Shown piece by piece: positions 54,711 through 63,476 of a DNA stretch of 64,000 nt. Numbering within the stretch: the first letter of the stretch is position 1; every line of letters starts with the position of its first letter. The position numbers were made by a program, and so were the translations under genes. The DNA is taken from NCBI GenBank assembly GCA_001972305.1, contig BDDD01001358.1, positions 54,717 through 118,716 on the forward strand, read 5' to 3'. Under the pieces are notes generated by a model. The model did not search any database, was not told the origin of the DNA, and saw only the letters and a list, made by a program, of their open reading frames with translations. The stretch comes from Cephalotus follicularis (taxonomy: Eukaryota; Streptophyta; Magnoliopsida; Oxalidales; Cephalotaceae).

Positions 54711-55817
54711 TCAAGAAGATCCGGGAGGTGGTGGTTGAGGGTAAGCATTTTGGAGCATTTGGATCACTTGCGCCATTTGCGCGTCTTGGGAGTCTAGGGG
54801 ATCATAAATTTGATCCACCCTTCCTTGAATGTAGTCCATCTTCGCTTGTAGAGATTCCATTGTTGGCCGACTACTACCACTTCCACTTCCACTTCCACTT
54901 CCTCTTTCACTTGGCCTCATTTCGAATCTATCTCCGTCATCATCATCTTCCTCTTCTTCTCCAACATCTCCACCAACATCTACATCCGGTGCCCTCACCG
55001 GTGCTCTTCCCGCAACTGGTATCTTTACCCATAGATCATCTTCAAACTCGATATTACAACTCTTTAAACCGGCTTTATTGATCAATTGTTTGGATTTCGG
55101 TTTGACATTGTGTTCATCACTTAGGTCAATGTCTAGGGTAGTTAAAATTCTACTTAGGAGCATGGGGTATGGGAGGTGATTAGGTCTTGACAAGATATGG
55201 TTGACAATAAGATATGGAAGATTGACAAGGGTTCCATTCTTAATGCAAGCTATTAATTTTAGGTCTCGCTCGGATGGAAGAGTATGCGAGTGTTCCTTTG
55301 GCAACAAAGTGTTTGTAACTAGCAATAAGAGAATACGGGTAGCTATGGGCAAATGGCTACTCGTGACGGTCATAATAGGATTGACATTAGGCCGTTCTAA
55401 GCAAATTTCTAATGCATCAGATCTTGTGATATCGTTGAAGTTTGTGATACCGGTGCAAGGAATGCCTAGGGTTTCTCCTATGAATTCAGGGGTTATATTG
55501 ACAGCAACACCAAGAACAAAAGTGGTGGTTTTCTCTAGGTTAGCATAAAAAAGTTTCACAATCCTAGGTTAAATTGGGTGAGACGAACACAAATAATCAA
55601 ACCATCCCAATTGTTCAAGCCATTGTCTAATAGAGGCAATATTACAAGTTAAAACAGCCCTATCTAACCACTTCTCATTGTGTAATTTGACAGAAATTAG
55701 AGAGAAGTTATACTTATCCTCATTTTCCTTTGAAAGGAACAAGTCACCATCATAATCCTTTCTTGCACTTGAGCTTGCTTGCTTTGCTCCCGTAGTTTTC
55801 CTCTTCCTTGATGCCAT
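54711..55817 (-). pseudogene. C3 envelope-like ORF, one stop
   Basis: It starts MASRKRKTTGAKQASSS at 55817 (basic, possibly nuclear). A single TAA at 55569-55571 interrupts the frame, which then continues to 54711 (about 368 codons). The core has VKLFYANLEKTTTFVLGV, IGETLGIPCTG and a hydrophobic helix RILLLLVTNTLLPKE. Then follow an acidic stretch, a Gly-Ser repeat and a C-terminal helix (MESLQAKMDYIQGRVDQIYD), ending in Pro-rich PQPPPPGSS. The layout matches C1 and C2 but the sequence is distant. I see no signal peptide. Confidence 0.8.
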
Positions 55818-55910
55818 TGATGAGAGAGGGATGATTTTGGGGCGATTTTTAGGGTTTTGCAGGTTTTTTTGGAGAGAGAGATGTGAGAGAGACAGGGAGA
55901 AAACGCGTGT

Positions 55911-55920
55911 TTTAAAGTCT
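55911..55920 (-). promoter_or_regulatory. TATA-like box before the C3 envelope-like ORF
   Basis: The minus strand reads AGACTTTAAAACACG about 95-105 bp before the ATG at 55817 and just after the palindrome array. An internal promoter is inferred. Confidence 0.4.
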
Positions 55921-55934
55921 GTTCTGTGTAAAAA

Positions 55935-56118
55935 TAGTCGACTGGTGTCATTGGACAGTCGACTGGATCACAGACAGTCGACTGGACCAGGACACCAGTC
56001 GACTGGAATCTGCAGAAATAGAAATTGGCAGATTCAACTTGAAAGACGCCGATGTCTTATGAAAGGGGTCGACTTCTTTTGTAACAACAGTCGACTGGAC
56101 CAGGACACCAGTCGACTG
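55935..56118. repeat. CAGTCGACTG palindrome array upstream of the C3 envelope-like ORF
   Basis: Units start at 55935, 55956, 55975, 55996, 56088 and 56109, in pairs 21 bp apart, nearly all followed by G (CAGTCGACTGG). They take the same place as the GCGTCGACGC arrays in C1 and C2, but with the other motif flavour. Confidence 0.9.
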
Positions 56119-56451
56119 GAATCTGCAGAAGAAGAATTTGGCAGATTCGAGTCTTTTCTTTGATCCGAAGAAATCGTGGTCAGCTATTATTGATTAATAG
56201 TGACTTAGATATATGAGCATTTTGATGTGACTGAGTTGAAAACTCAATGTATGATGCAAGGCATGTTTAAAAAACAAATATACAATCAATCATGTAATTG
56301 CATTCAAAAGAAAATCATAGCACATACACACATACCAATTTTCATGACATGCACAAAAACAAAAAGAAACTTACTACACATGTGCTCACATATATATAGC
56401 TTGATGTTCCATAATATCATTTCTTTTGAGCACACCTACAAAGTAAGAGAT

Positions 56452-58137
56452 TTAAACTTTTGGTACCCAAATAAATTTGGGTCCTTGAGTGTTAGTCACG
56501 AAAGTTCCTTTCGGAACCCAAATTTTCCTAGTTTTTCCATAATAACGATTATTTCTATAAAAGCATGAAGTAGATACATGGCCTATTCTACCACAATAAT
56601 TACAAGACATTTTAGGCTCACTTTTCTTGATAAAGAAATTTTGAAAATGCTTGACATTTTTCATTTCATCGTAGCCGAGACCGGCTTTGTCAAACACACA
56701 TCTTCGGAGACCTAACAATTTATCCAACTTGTCACTACTATTAGAAAATTTGGAAAACGTTTTCTTCAAAGCATCAATTTCAATTTTTAGTTTTTCATTT
56801 TCTTCCAAAGAATCAATTGATAGTTTTGAAGAAACATTTTGAATTTAGATCTCATTTATGTAAAAACTATTTTTATCTTTTAGAGATTCAATTTCATTTA
56901 AAAACTTGCCATTCTCATTTTTTAAAACATTAATTTCTTTTGACATAGAGATAGCATTTTTCTTTAAAGTCTTATTTTTCAAACACATATTCTCATATTC
57001 AACATATAGATTTTCATAAGCACTTTGCAATTCATCAAAAGTAAAGTTTACCTCATCTTCTTCCTCATCCTCAATTGCCATGTAAGCAATGTGTGCAACC
57101 TCTTCATCACTTTCCTCTTCGGAGCTCGAGGAGTCGCTATCCGACCATGTGGCTACCATTCCTTTCTTCTTCTTGAAGTATTCATTCTTTTTCTTGAATT
57201 GCTCTTTCTTTTAGAGGTTTGGACATTTGTTCTTCAAGTGGCCGGGCTTCTTGCATTCATAGCAAGTTGGTTCTTCCCGTTTGCTTGGTTTTTCATCTTG
57301 AAGGTAATTCTTTTTGAAATTCTTTTTACCTCTTTGATTCTTGAGGAACCTTTTGAATTGGGAGGTAATAAGCGCAACATCTCCATCTTCATCACTTTCA
57401 CTATCTTCCTTTGAAGCTGTGAATGCGATTGCCTTTTTCTTCTTGACTTCCACATTCTCATGATTCTTCATTGTTGTCTCATGTGTCATCAAGGAGCCAA
57501 GTAATTGTTCGAGAGGAAGAGTGGAGAGATCTTTGGCCTCCTCAATAGCCGTCACCTTAGGCGTCTAACTCTTTGGCAAGCACCTTAAGATTTTCCTTAC
57601 AAGTTCATGGTTAGGATAGGATTTGCCAAGATTTTTGAGAGAGTTGATAATTGTAGTAAAGCGAGTAAACATATCACTAATACTCTCATTATCATGCATT
57701 ACAAACAATTCATACTCATGTACAAGCATGCTAATTTTAGATTCCTTAACTTGATTCGTGCCTTCGTATGTGACTTCTAACAAATCCCACATTTGCTTAG
57801 CCAAATCACAAGAGGACATGCGATTAAATTCATTAGGGCCAACGGCACAAAATAGAACATGTTTGGCCTTAGAATTCAATTGGAGCATTCTAAAGTCATT
57901 GTCATTATACTCATTTTCGGGTTTAGGCGATACTACTCCATCTATAGTTCTAGTGGGCATCCTAGGACCATTAACAATTATATGCCACAATTGATAGTCA
58001 GGGGATTGTAAAAATATAGTCATTCTAGTCTTCCAAAAGCTATAATTAATTCCGTCAAAGAACGGAGGTCTAGTGATGGGGGAGCCTTCTAATCCTATGT
58101 TCATTTGGTTTGCCATGGATCTTTGTATCTCTAACAA
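56452..58137 (-). pseudogene. gag: C3 gag, three stops, two zinc knuckles
   Basis: The minus frame is unshifted from 58137 to 56452 (about 560 codons), with stops at 57565, 57211 and 56845 only. UBN2-like domain: PPFFDGINYSFWKTRMTIFL, QMWDLLEVTYEGTNQVKESK, NHELVRKILRCLP. First knuckle CYECKKPGHLKNKC near 57260. An acidic and coiled-coil stretch follows, then a second knuckle CNYCGRIGHVSTSC and the end WVPKGTFVTNTQGPKFIWV. Only one copy of the second knuckle exists, where C1 and C2 have four. The start may be the later ATG (MANQMN) at 58116. Confidence 0.88.
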
Positions 58138-58158
58138 TTAAGAATAATGAGATAACCC

Positions 58159-58170
58159 GCTCTGATACCA
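58159..58170 (-). promoter_or_regulatory. C3 primer-binding site
   Basis: The reverse complement is TGGTATCAGAGC (tRNA-Met site), two bases from the 5' LTR. Confidence 0.92.
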
Positions 58171-58552
58171 ACTGAAAATTAAATGTATGGCAACCTTTAA
58201 CTACTAACTTTGTATGCGGAAAATACAATTTAAGCAATGAACATAAACAATCACACAATAACAAATAAATAAGGAGTTAAGGGATAGAGAGTGCAAACAA
58301 ATTTATAGATCATTCCTTCTTCCAAAATCTAACCTTTTAAATTTTGGAAAGCATCATTTAAGTCAAAATTTATGCCATTCTCATTAACTCAATAATAATA
58401 TTTCAATAAAATTGAAATATTACATCGTGCAAAAATCTCTGGCGTTACAAGTCTCTCCTTGATAAACCTGACTTTCTCGGAAGTCTCCTCCACCAGATCC
58501 GACCCAAGCAACTGTAAGGACCCAAATTTCCATGTAAGATATTAATTACATG

Positions 58553-59910
58553 AGAGCTTCAACTTGGGAGCCGACAACGTATTGAGATTCGATACGAGAT
58601 TATGTGTTCCAGCTCAGGTAGAATTGAAAGAGGAACTAATGACGGAAGCACATAGTTCAAATTTCTCTATACACCCTGGAAGTACAAAGATGTATAGAGA
58701 TTTGCGAGATCTCTATTGGTGGAATAATATGAAAAGAGAAATAGCGGACTTTGTGTCAAGGTGTCTTGTTTGTCAACAAGTGAAAGCTGAGCATCAGCTG
58801 CCGAAAGGAACCTTACAGTCGCTTCCCATACCAGAATGGAAGTGGGAGCATATTATTATGGACTTCGTGACAGGACTGCCGAGGACCACAAAAGGGAATA
58901 ATGCAATATGGGTGATTGTGGATCATTTAACGAAATCTGCTTATTTTCTACCAATCAAAGACAGCCATTCATTGAGTCAACTAGCAAATATTTATGAACA
59001 AGAGATTATCAGATTACATGTTGTACCAGTATCGATCATTTCGGATCGAGACCCCCGTTTCACGTCACGCTTTTGGAAGAGTTTACAGAATGCTTTGGGT
59101 ACAAGGTTGAATTTCAGTACGGCAAATCATCCGCAAACAGACGGACAATCAGAACGGACTATACAGACTTTGGAAGACATGTTACGTGCTTGTGTTATAG
59201 ATTTCCAAGGGAATTGGGAACAACATGTTACTCTAATTGAGTTTGCTTACAACAACTGTTTCCAAGCAAGCATACAGATGGCACCTTTTGAGGCTCTCTA
59301 TGGACGAAGATGTCGAACACCTATCTGTTGGGAAGAGGTAGGAGAACAGAAGTTATTGGGACCAGAAATGGTACAAGTAACTACCGAAAAAGTAAAACTA
59401 ATTCGGAAACGCCTTTTAACGGCCCAAAGTAGACAGAAGAGCTATGCGGACAAGAGACGAAGAGAGCTACAGTCTGAAGTGGGAGATCACGTTTTTCTTA
59501 AAGTATCACAATGGAAGGGAGTGATGCGGTTTGGCAAGAAGGGAAAGCTTAGTCCCCGATACATTGGACCATATGAGATTTTGGAAAAGATAGGAGAAGT
59601 TGCGTATAGGCTTGCCTTGCCACCAAATCTATCTCATGTACACAACGTATTCCATGTATCGCTACTACGGAAATATATGGCCAACCCATCTCATGTTCTA
59701 AGAGTTGAGCCTATTCAAGTGCATGAAGATTTGTCATACAACGAACAACCAGTGGAGATCCTGGATTACAAAGAACAAGTTCTGCGAACCAAGACGGTTC
59801 CGTTAGTAAAAGTTTTATGGAAAAAACCATGAAGTCGAAGAAGCCACATGGGAATTGGAAAACACCATGAGAAAAGAGTACCCTCATCTTTTTAAGTCTA
59901 ATGTATAACA
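58553..59910 (+). pseudogene. pol: G6 integrase with chromodomain-like tail
   Basis: Open from 58564 to 59832. It contains the linker VLRFDTRLCVPAQVE, the zinc domain (HSSNFSIHPGSTKMYRDL ... CLVCQQVKAEHQ), IIMDFVTGLPR (first Asp), ISDRDPRFTSRFW (second Asp) and [18 protein letters not shown] (Glu). Then come the C-terminal GKLSPRYIGPYEILEKIGEV and a tail with VPLVKVLW. All three catalytic residues and the zinc residues are present. One extra A in a 7-A run near 59820 shifts the frame just before the end of the tail (EEATWELE). The 5' part of pol is missing, so no start of its own is apparent. Confidence 0.9.
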
Positions 59911-60057
59911 AATTTTGAGGACAAAATTTTTGTAAGGAGGGTAGATTGTAAGGACCCAAATTTCCATGTAAGATATTAATTATGGAAAATGATTGCTATT
60001 GTGTTTTGGCAGATATTTCAGGGGACCCGTAGTATGACCCTACGCTCGGGGAGTACG

Positions 60058-60318
60058 GTCGACGCTTAAAACCCTTCTATCTGCGTTTTAAACCAGTGCA
60101 AACAGTCGATGCTTAGGGCTAAAGAGTCGACGCTTTGGGTAACGGTCGACGCTTTAAATGTAAAGGTCGACGCTTTAGGGTCAGGTAGGTCTGTTGACGT
60201 TGACGTTGACGTTGACGTTGACGAAGACTTGAAAGCGGCGACGCTTTGTAATAAAGCGTCAGCGCTTTAGTCGGGATACCCTTAACCGCCGACGCTTAGA
60301 GAGAAACCGTCAACGCTT
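60058..60318. repeat. GCGTCGACGC palindrome array abutting the G6 TATA box
   Basis: GTCGAC-type cores at 60058, 60105, 60126, 60145, 60166, about 60237, 60258, 60287 and 60309, with many steps of 19-21 bp. Between them a (GTTGAC)5 hexamer run lies at 60193-60222. Confidence 0.9.
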
Positions 60319-60328
60319 TGACATTTTC

Positions 60329-60336
60329 TATAAATA
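60329..60336 (+). promoter_or_regulatory. G6 LTR TATA box
   Basis: TATAAATA directly after the palindrome array and about 25-30 bp before the likely transcript start. The GA-rich leader follows. Confidence 0.7.
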
Positions 60337-61800
60337 CCAGTGATCAGTAGAAGAAAAATTTGAAGAAACATTTGAGAGAAAGAGAAAGAAGAGAAGGAAG
60401 AGAGAAAAAGAAAGAAGAGAGGGAAGAGAGGAAGAGAGAAAGAAGGAAAGAGGAGATAAGAGAATTTTGTTGGGATTTTAGCATAGAAATTTCTTCAGTG
60501 TGGAGAAGGAGATAAAGCAAAGTAAGGATCCCTAGTCTTTTTCTAAAAATACTTTATGTTAAGAATTTCTACTCATTCTTTTAAAGTATTTTATTTTAGT
60601 ATTCATCTCAATTTAATTTCACTTTCCCACCGATATGATCGGTATATCCGTCTGACCGAGTGGAGGAAGTTAATTTTAATTTAATATTTCAATTAAGCAT
60701 TTTATGCTCGTTCCAACTGTTTACTTTATCAACTCAATTTAATTTAACTTTCCCATCGATATGATCGGTATATCCGTCTGACCGAGTGGAGGAAGTTAAT
60801 TTTTAATTTGATATTTCAATTCAGCAAATTTATGCTCAATATTTAAATAATTTATTTTTATATATCCTTTATAATTATTACGTTCCTGTATTTTAAATTT
60901 CTGCCAATATTTGTGGTAAAATGTCTATTTTAAATTTATGTAAATTCTTAAATTCTACGTAGAATTGCTGCCAATTTCTTTACGAAAATTCTATACTACT
61001 ATTTTAAAATATTTCCGTTTGAAATATAAACTCTAGAAAATGTTTTACAAAATTATTTATGGATGCTTTAAGCTGATCACTCGAAGTATCAAGAAATGAT
61101 TATTTTTACAAATGAGAAAATGCAACATGCTGAGATGAACAACGACTGGATTGCGATCCAGGGTGGATTAATCTAGTAAAAGATTAATGTGATTAATATG
61201 TGCGGAGAGTGCTCTCGGGCTTGCAATGCTTAGTAATGATAGTAATCGGGGAGTGCACAATGCCCCGGTGAAGCAAAGGTTCAGAAAAGAAATGAATAAA
61301 TGTGAAATGTTTTCGTTTTACAAAAATACCAGAAAATGAATTTCAATAATGTTTTATTACGATAATTCTTAGTGAGCTATTTTGGTGCTCACTCCTTTCA
61401 ATGTTTTTGTTTTCAACTAAAATTTTTGCAGGAAAAGATTGAACGAGGAAAGTCGAGCTTTGGCAGGAGCTCATATGTGATATTTCGGAAGGAAATTATT
61501 TTACGAATTATGTTACGAATATAGTTTGTGTAATAGCTTATGACATTATAAACTAATATTTTCCGCTGTATTATGTCCTTTGATAGATCCTGTGAAGATG
61601 TAAGATGTTGACTATAATTATTATGATGTATGATGATTTAAAAATGAGTATAAAATTTTATGGTTTAGTATATCAAGTTATTTATAGATTTTAGCAATTA
61701 GTAGGATTGTTAAAAGATTAGATGTTTCACCCCCACGTAACGCACCGAATCCTCGATGTTCGCTTTGAGCATAAAGTGGACTCGGATCTGGGACGTTACA

Positions 61801-62600
61801 GCAACGGTCGCTCACCAACCTCATCCAAACAAATGGGTGATCTACACTTTCTTCCATACAGAGCCTCATATGGTGCCATGCCTATACTGGAATGATAGCT
61901 GTTATTATTAGAAAACTCTATCAGGGGAATGTGGTCCTCCCAAGTACCAGCAAAGTCTATAATACAAGCTCATAGCATATCCTCCAAGGTCTGGATGGTA
62001 CGCTCTGACTGGCCATCTGTCTGTGGGTGAAAGGCAGTGCTAAGGTTCAGCTTTGTCCCAAAAGCTATCTGGAACCTCTTCCAAAAGTTGGAAGTGAAGA
62101 TCAAATCTCTGTCACAAACTATACTCACAGGAACACCGTGCAGTCTCACGATCTCCTTTACATATAAACGAGCCAACTTGCTCGTTGAATCTGTGACATG
62201 CGATGGCAAAAAGTGAGCCAATTTGGTAAGTCGATCCACAATGACCCATACCGCATTGTGAAGGTTTCGAGTCAGAGGAAAACCCAAAACAAAATCCATC
62301 GTCACATGCTCCCATTTCCACTATGGAATCGGTAAAGGCTGTAACAAACCCGTTGGCCTCTGATGTTCGGCCTTAACTGTCTGACAAGTATAACACTTCG
62401 CAACATAGTGAAAAATCTCCCTCTTCATGCCAGCCCACCAGTCGTTCCTCCTCATGTCTTGATACATTTTTGTGCTACTAGGATGTATGCTATACGGTGA
62501 CTTATGCGCTGCATTTAATAATGCACTTTTTATCTCAGGATCATCCATAAGACACACTCGTCCCCGGAATCTCAGAATGCATCTAAAAATCTAACTCCGG
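61801..62600 (-). pseudogene. pol: G5 integrase core and zinc domain
   Basis: The minus strand reads VCLMDDPEIKSALLNAAH, HKSPYSIHPSSTKMYQDM and CYTCQTVKAEHQR (zinc domain), then VTMDFVLGFPLTR (first Asp). [16 protein letters not shown] (second Asp) and [19 protein letters not shown] (Glu) follow, with a stop after DML at about 61970. Downstream sequence to 61801 still reads [20 protein letters not shown]. All catalytic residues remain. It continues into 58512-58455 and 52592 once the inserts are removed. Confidence 0.88.
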
Positions 62601-62649
62601 ACCCAGATTCTCGCGAATCACCAATAGTATAGGATCACACAACTGTGGA

Positions 62650-63476
62650 TCCTTTATATGGTCCAATAGCGCTGGCTCGCATTGCAAGCCACAAAGACCC
62701 CCGATGACTGATTAAATGGAGACAACCTTTGGAAGCCCTCTAACATCTTCCACAGAGATATTATCGTCCAAGCAATCATAGCCTTACGGCTTAAGCCATC
62801 CGCGACCACATTCGCTTTCCCGGGATGGTACTGAATACTGTAGTCATAGTCATTAAAGAACTCAACCCATCCTCGTTGCCTTATGTTCATGTATCTTGAC
62901 AGAAAAGATACCTCAAACTCTTGTGGTCAGTGAAAATCTCAAACTGTGCCTCGTACAAATAATGTCTCCATTTCTGAAGAGCAAAAATAATTGTGGCAAA
63001 TTCAAGATCATGCGTCGGGTAGTTCTCCTCATACGGCTGTAGCTTCCGTGAAGCACAAGCGATTACTCTGCCTCGTTGCTTCAACACGTAACCCAACCCC
63101 TTACCCGAAGCATCACTGTAAACTGCAAAGCCCTCATTACCCTCAAGTAACGTCAAAACAGGAGCGAAAACCAACCGATCCTTCAGATCATAGAAACTGG
63201 CCTCACAGTCATCATCCAAAATAAACAAGGTCTTCTTCTGGGTAAGCTTCGTCAATGGTGCAGCTATCCTTGAGAAGTCCTGAATGAACCTTCGATAATA
63301 ACCAGCCAAACCAAGAAAGCTGCGCACCTCGGTAACATTCCTTGGTTGCGGCCAATCTCCCGCCACTTCAGTCTTCGACGGGTCCACCGCCAAACCCTCT
63401 CCAGATACAATGTGACCAAGAAAGATCACATGATCAAGCCAGAACTCACACTGGCCAAACTTGGCATACAACTGAT
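62650..63476 (-). pseudogene. pol: G5 RT end and RNase H
   Basis: The minus strand reads [40 protein letters not shown] and [13 protein letters not shown] (RT thumb and connection), then [19 protein letters not shown] and [19 protein letters not shown] (RNase H), then [14 protein letters not shown] frameshift near 62890 separates the last part, [19 protein letters not shown] and [12 protein letters not shown]3 cuts it at 63477, so the RT palm lies beyond the window or in the unseen part. Confidence 0.88.

Larger units (their letters stand above)
53871..58308 (-). mobile_element. C3: copia element with gag and envelope-like ORF but no pol
   Basis: Minus strand. The 3' LTR part is 53871-54102, followed by purine-tract complements, the envelope-like ORF 55817-54711, a CAGTCGACTG array, gag 58137-56452, PBS complement 58159-58170 and 5' LTR part 58173-58308. 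A 94-bp block (53871-53964 and 58215-58308) looks identical by eye and marks the LTR pair. Each LTR copy is incomplete: the right half of the 5' copy is missing. Protease, integrase, RT and RNase H are wholly absent. No target duplication is seen. Confidence 0.85.
52593..58449 (-). mobile_element. S6: gypsy solo LTR, split by C3
   Basis: From TGTCACACCCCG to TCTGGCGTTACA, flanked by AGTCT (52588-52592 and 58450-58454). C3 lies inside it, at about 53871-58308. It has hairpin TAACACG/CGTGTTA with loop CATCCCATACTA at 52737-52762, an AACGGAGCGTGA box near 52797, hairpin TTAGCC/GGCTAA at 53054-53078 and a second hairpin array at 53317-53641. I see no GTCGAC array in the remaining LTR parts. Confidence 0.9.
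58513..61800 (+). mobile_element. G6: integrase-only gypsy element
   Basis: Flanked by GCAAC (58508-58512 and 61801-61805). The 5' LTR is reduced to 36 bp (58513-58548, identical by eye to 59947-59982). Integrase follows directly, then the purine tract and the full 3' LTR 59947-61800. Gag, protease, RT and RNase H are gone, presumably by one deletion after insertion, because both ends and the duplication are intact. Confidence 0.92.
59947..61800 (+). repeat. G6 3' LTR
   Basis: TGTAAGGACCC to GGACGTTACA, 1854 bp, preceded by AAGGAGGGTAGA. TATAAATA at 60329-60336 lies 15 bp after the palindrome array 60058-60318 and is followed by a GA-rich leader. A near-identical 40-bp segment is repeated near 60630 and 60745 (TATGATCGGTATATCCG). 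The hairpin GTGAGC/GCTCAC lies near 61372-61393. Same family as S3. Confidence 0.9.
46722..63476 (-). mobile_element. G5: gypsy chromovirus split by S5, S6 and G6
   Basis: Minus strand; only the 3' half is present. The 3' LTR is 46722-52058 (split by S5), followed by a purine tract complement (TCCACCCCTCCTTCGAGG). The integrase C-terminus is 52059-52592, then S6, a 63-bp integrase piece 58450-58512, then G6, then integrase, RNase H and the RT end at 61801-63476. R3 interrupts at 63477. Read without the inserts, the pieces are in the correct order, which confirms the nesting. Confidence 0.9.

Noticed and set aside
55201-55548. Plus-strand ORF of 115 codons
   Set aside because: It is a shadow of the C3 envelope-like ORF on the minus strand.
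54711-55817. True viral envelope glycoprotein
   Set aside because: There is no signal peptide, no clear membrane anchor and no cleavage or glycosylation layout. The basic N-terminus and coiled coil fit the plant envelope-like/transposon ORF3 family of unknown function.
60193-60222. (GTTGAC)5 as telomere-like repeat
   Set aside because: The plant telomere unit is TTTAGGG; this run lies inside an LTR array.
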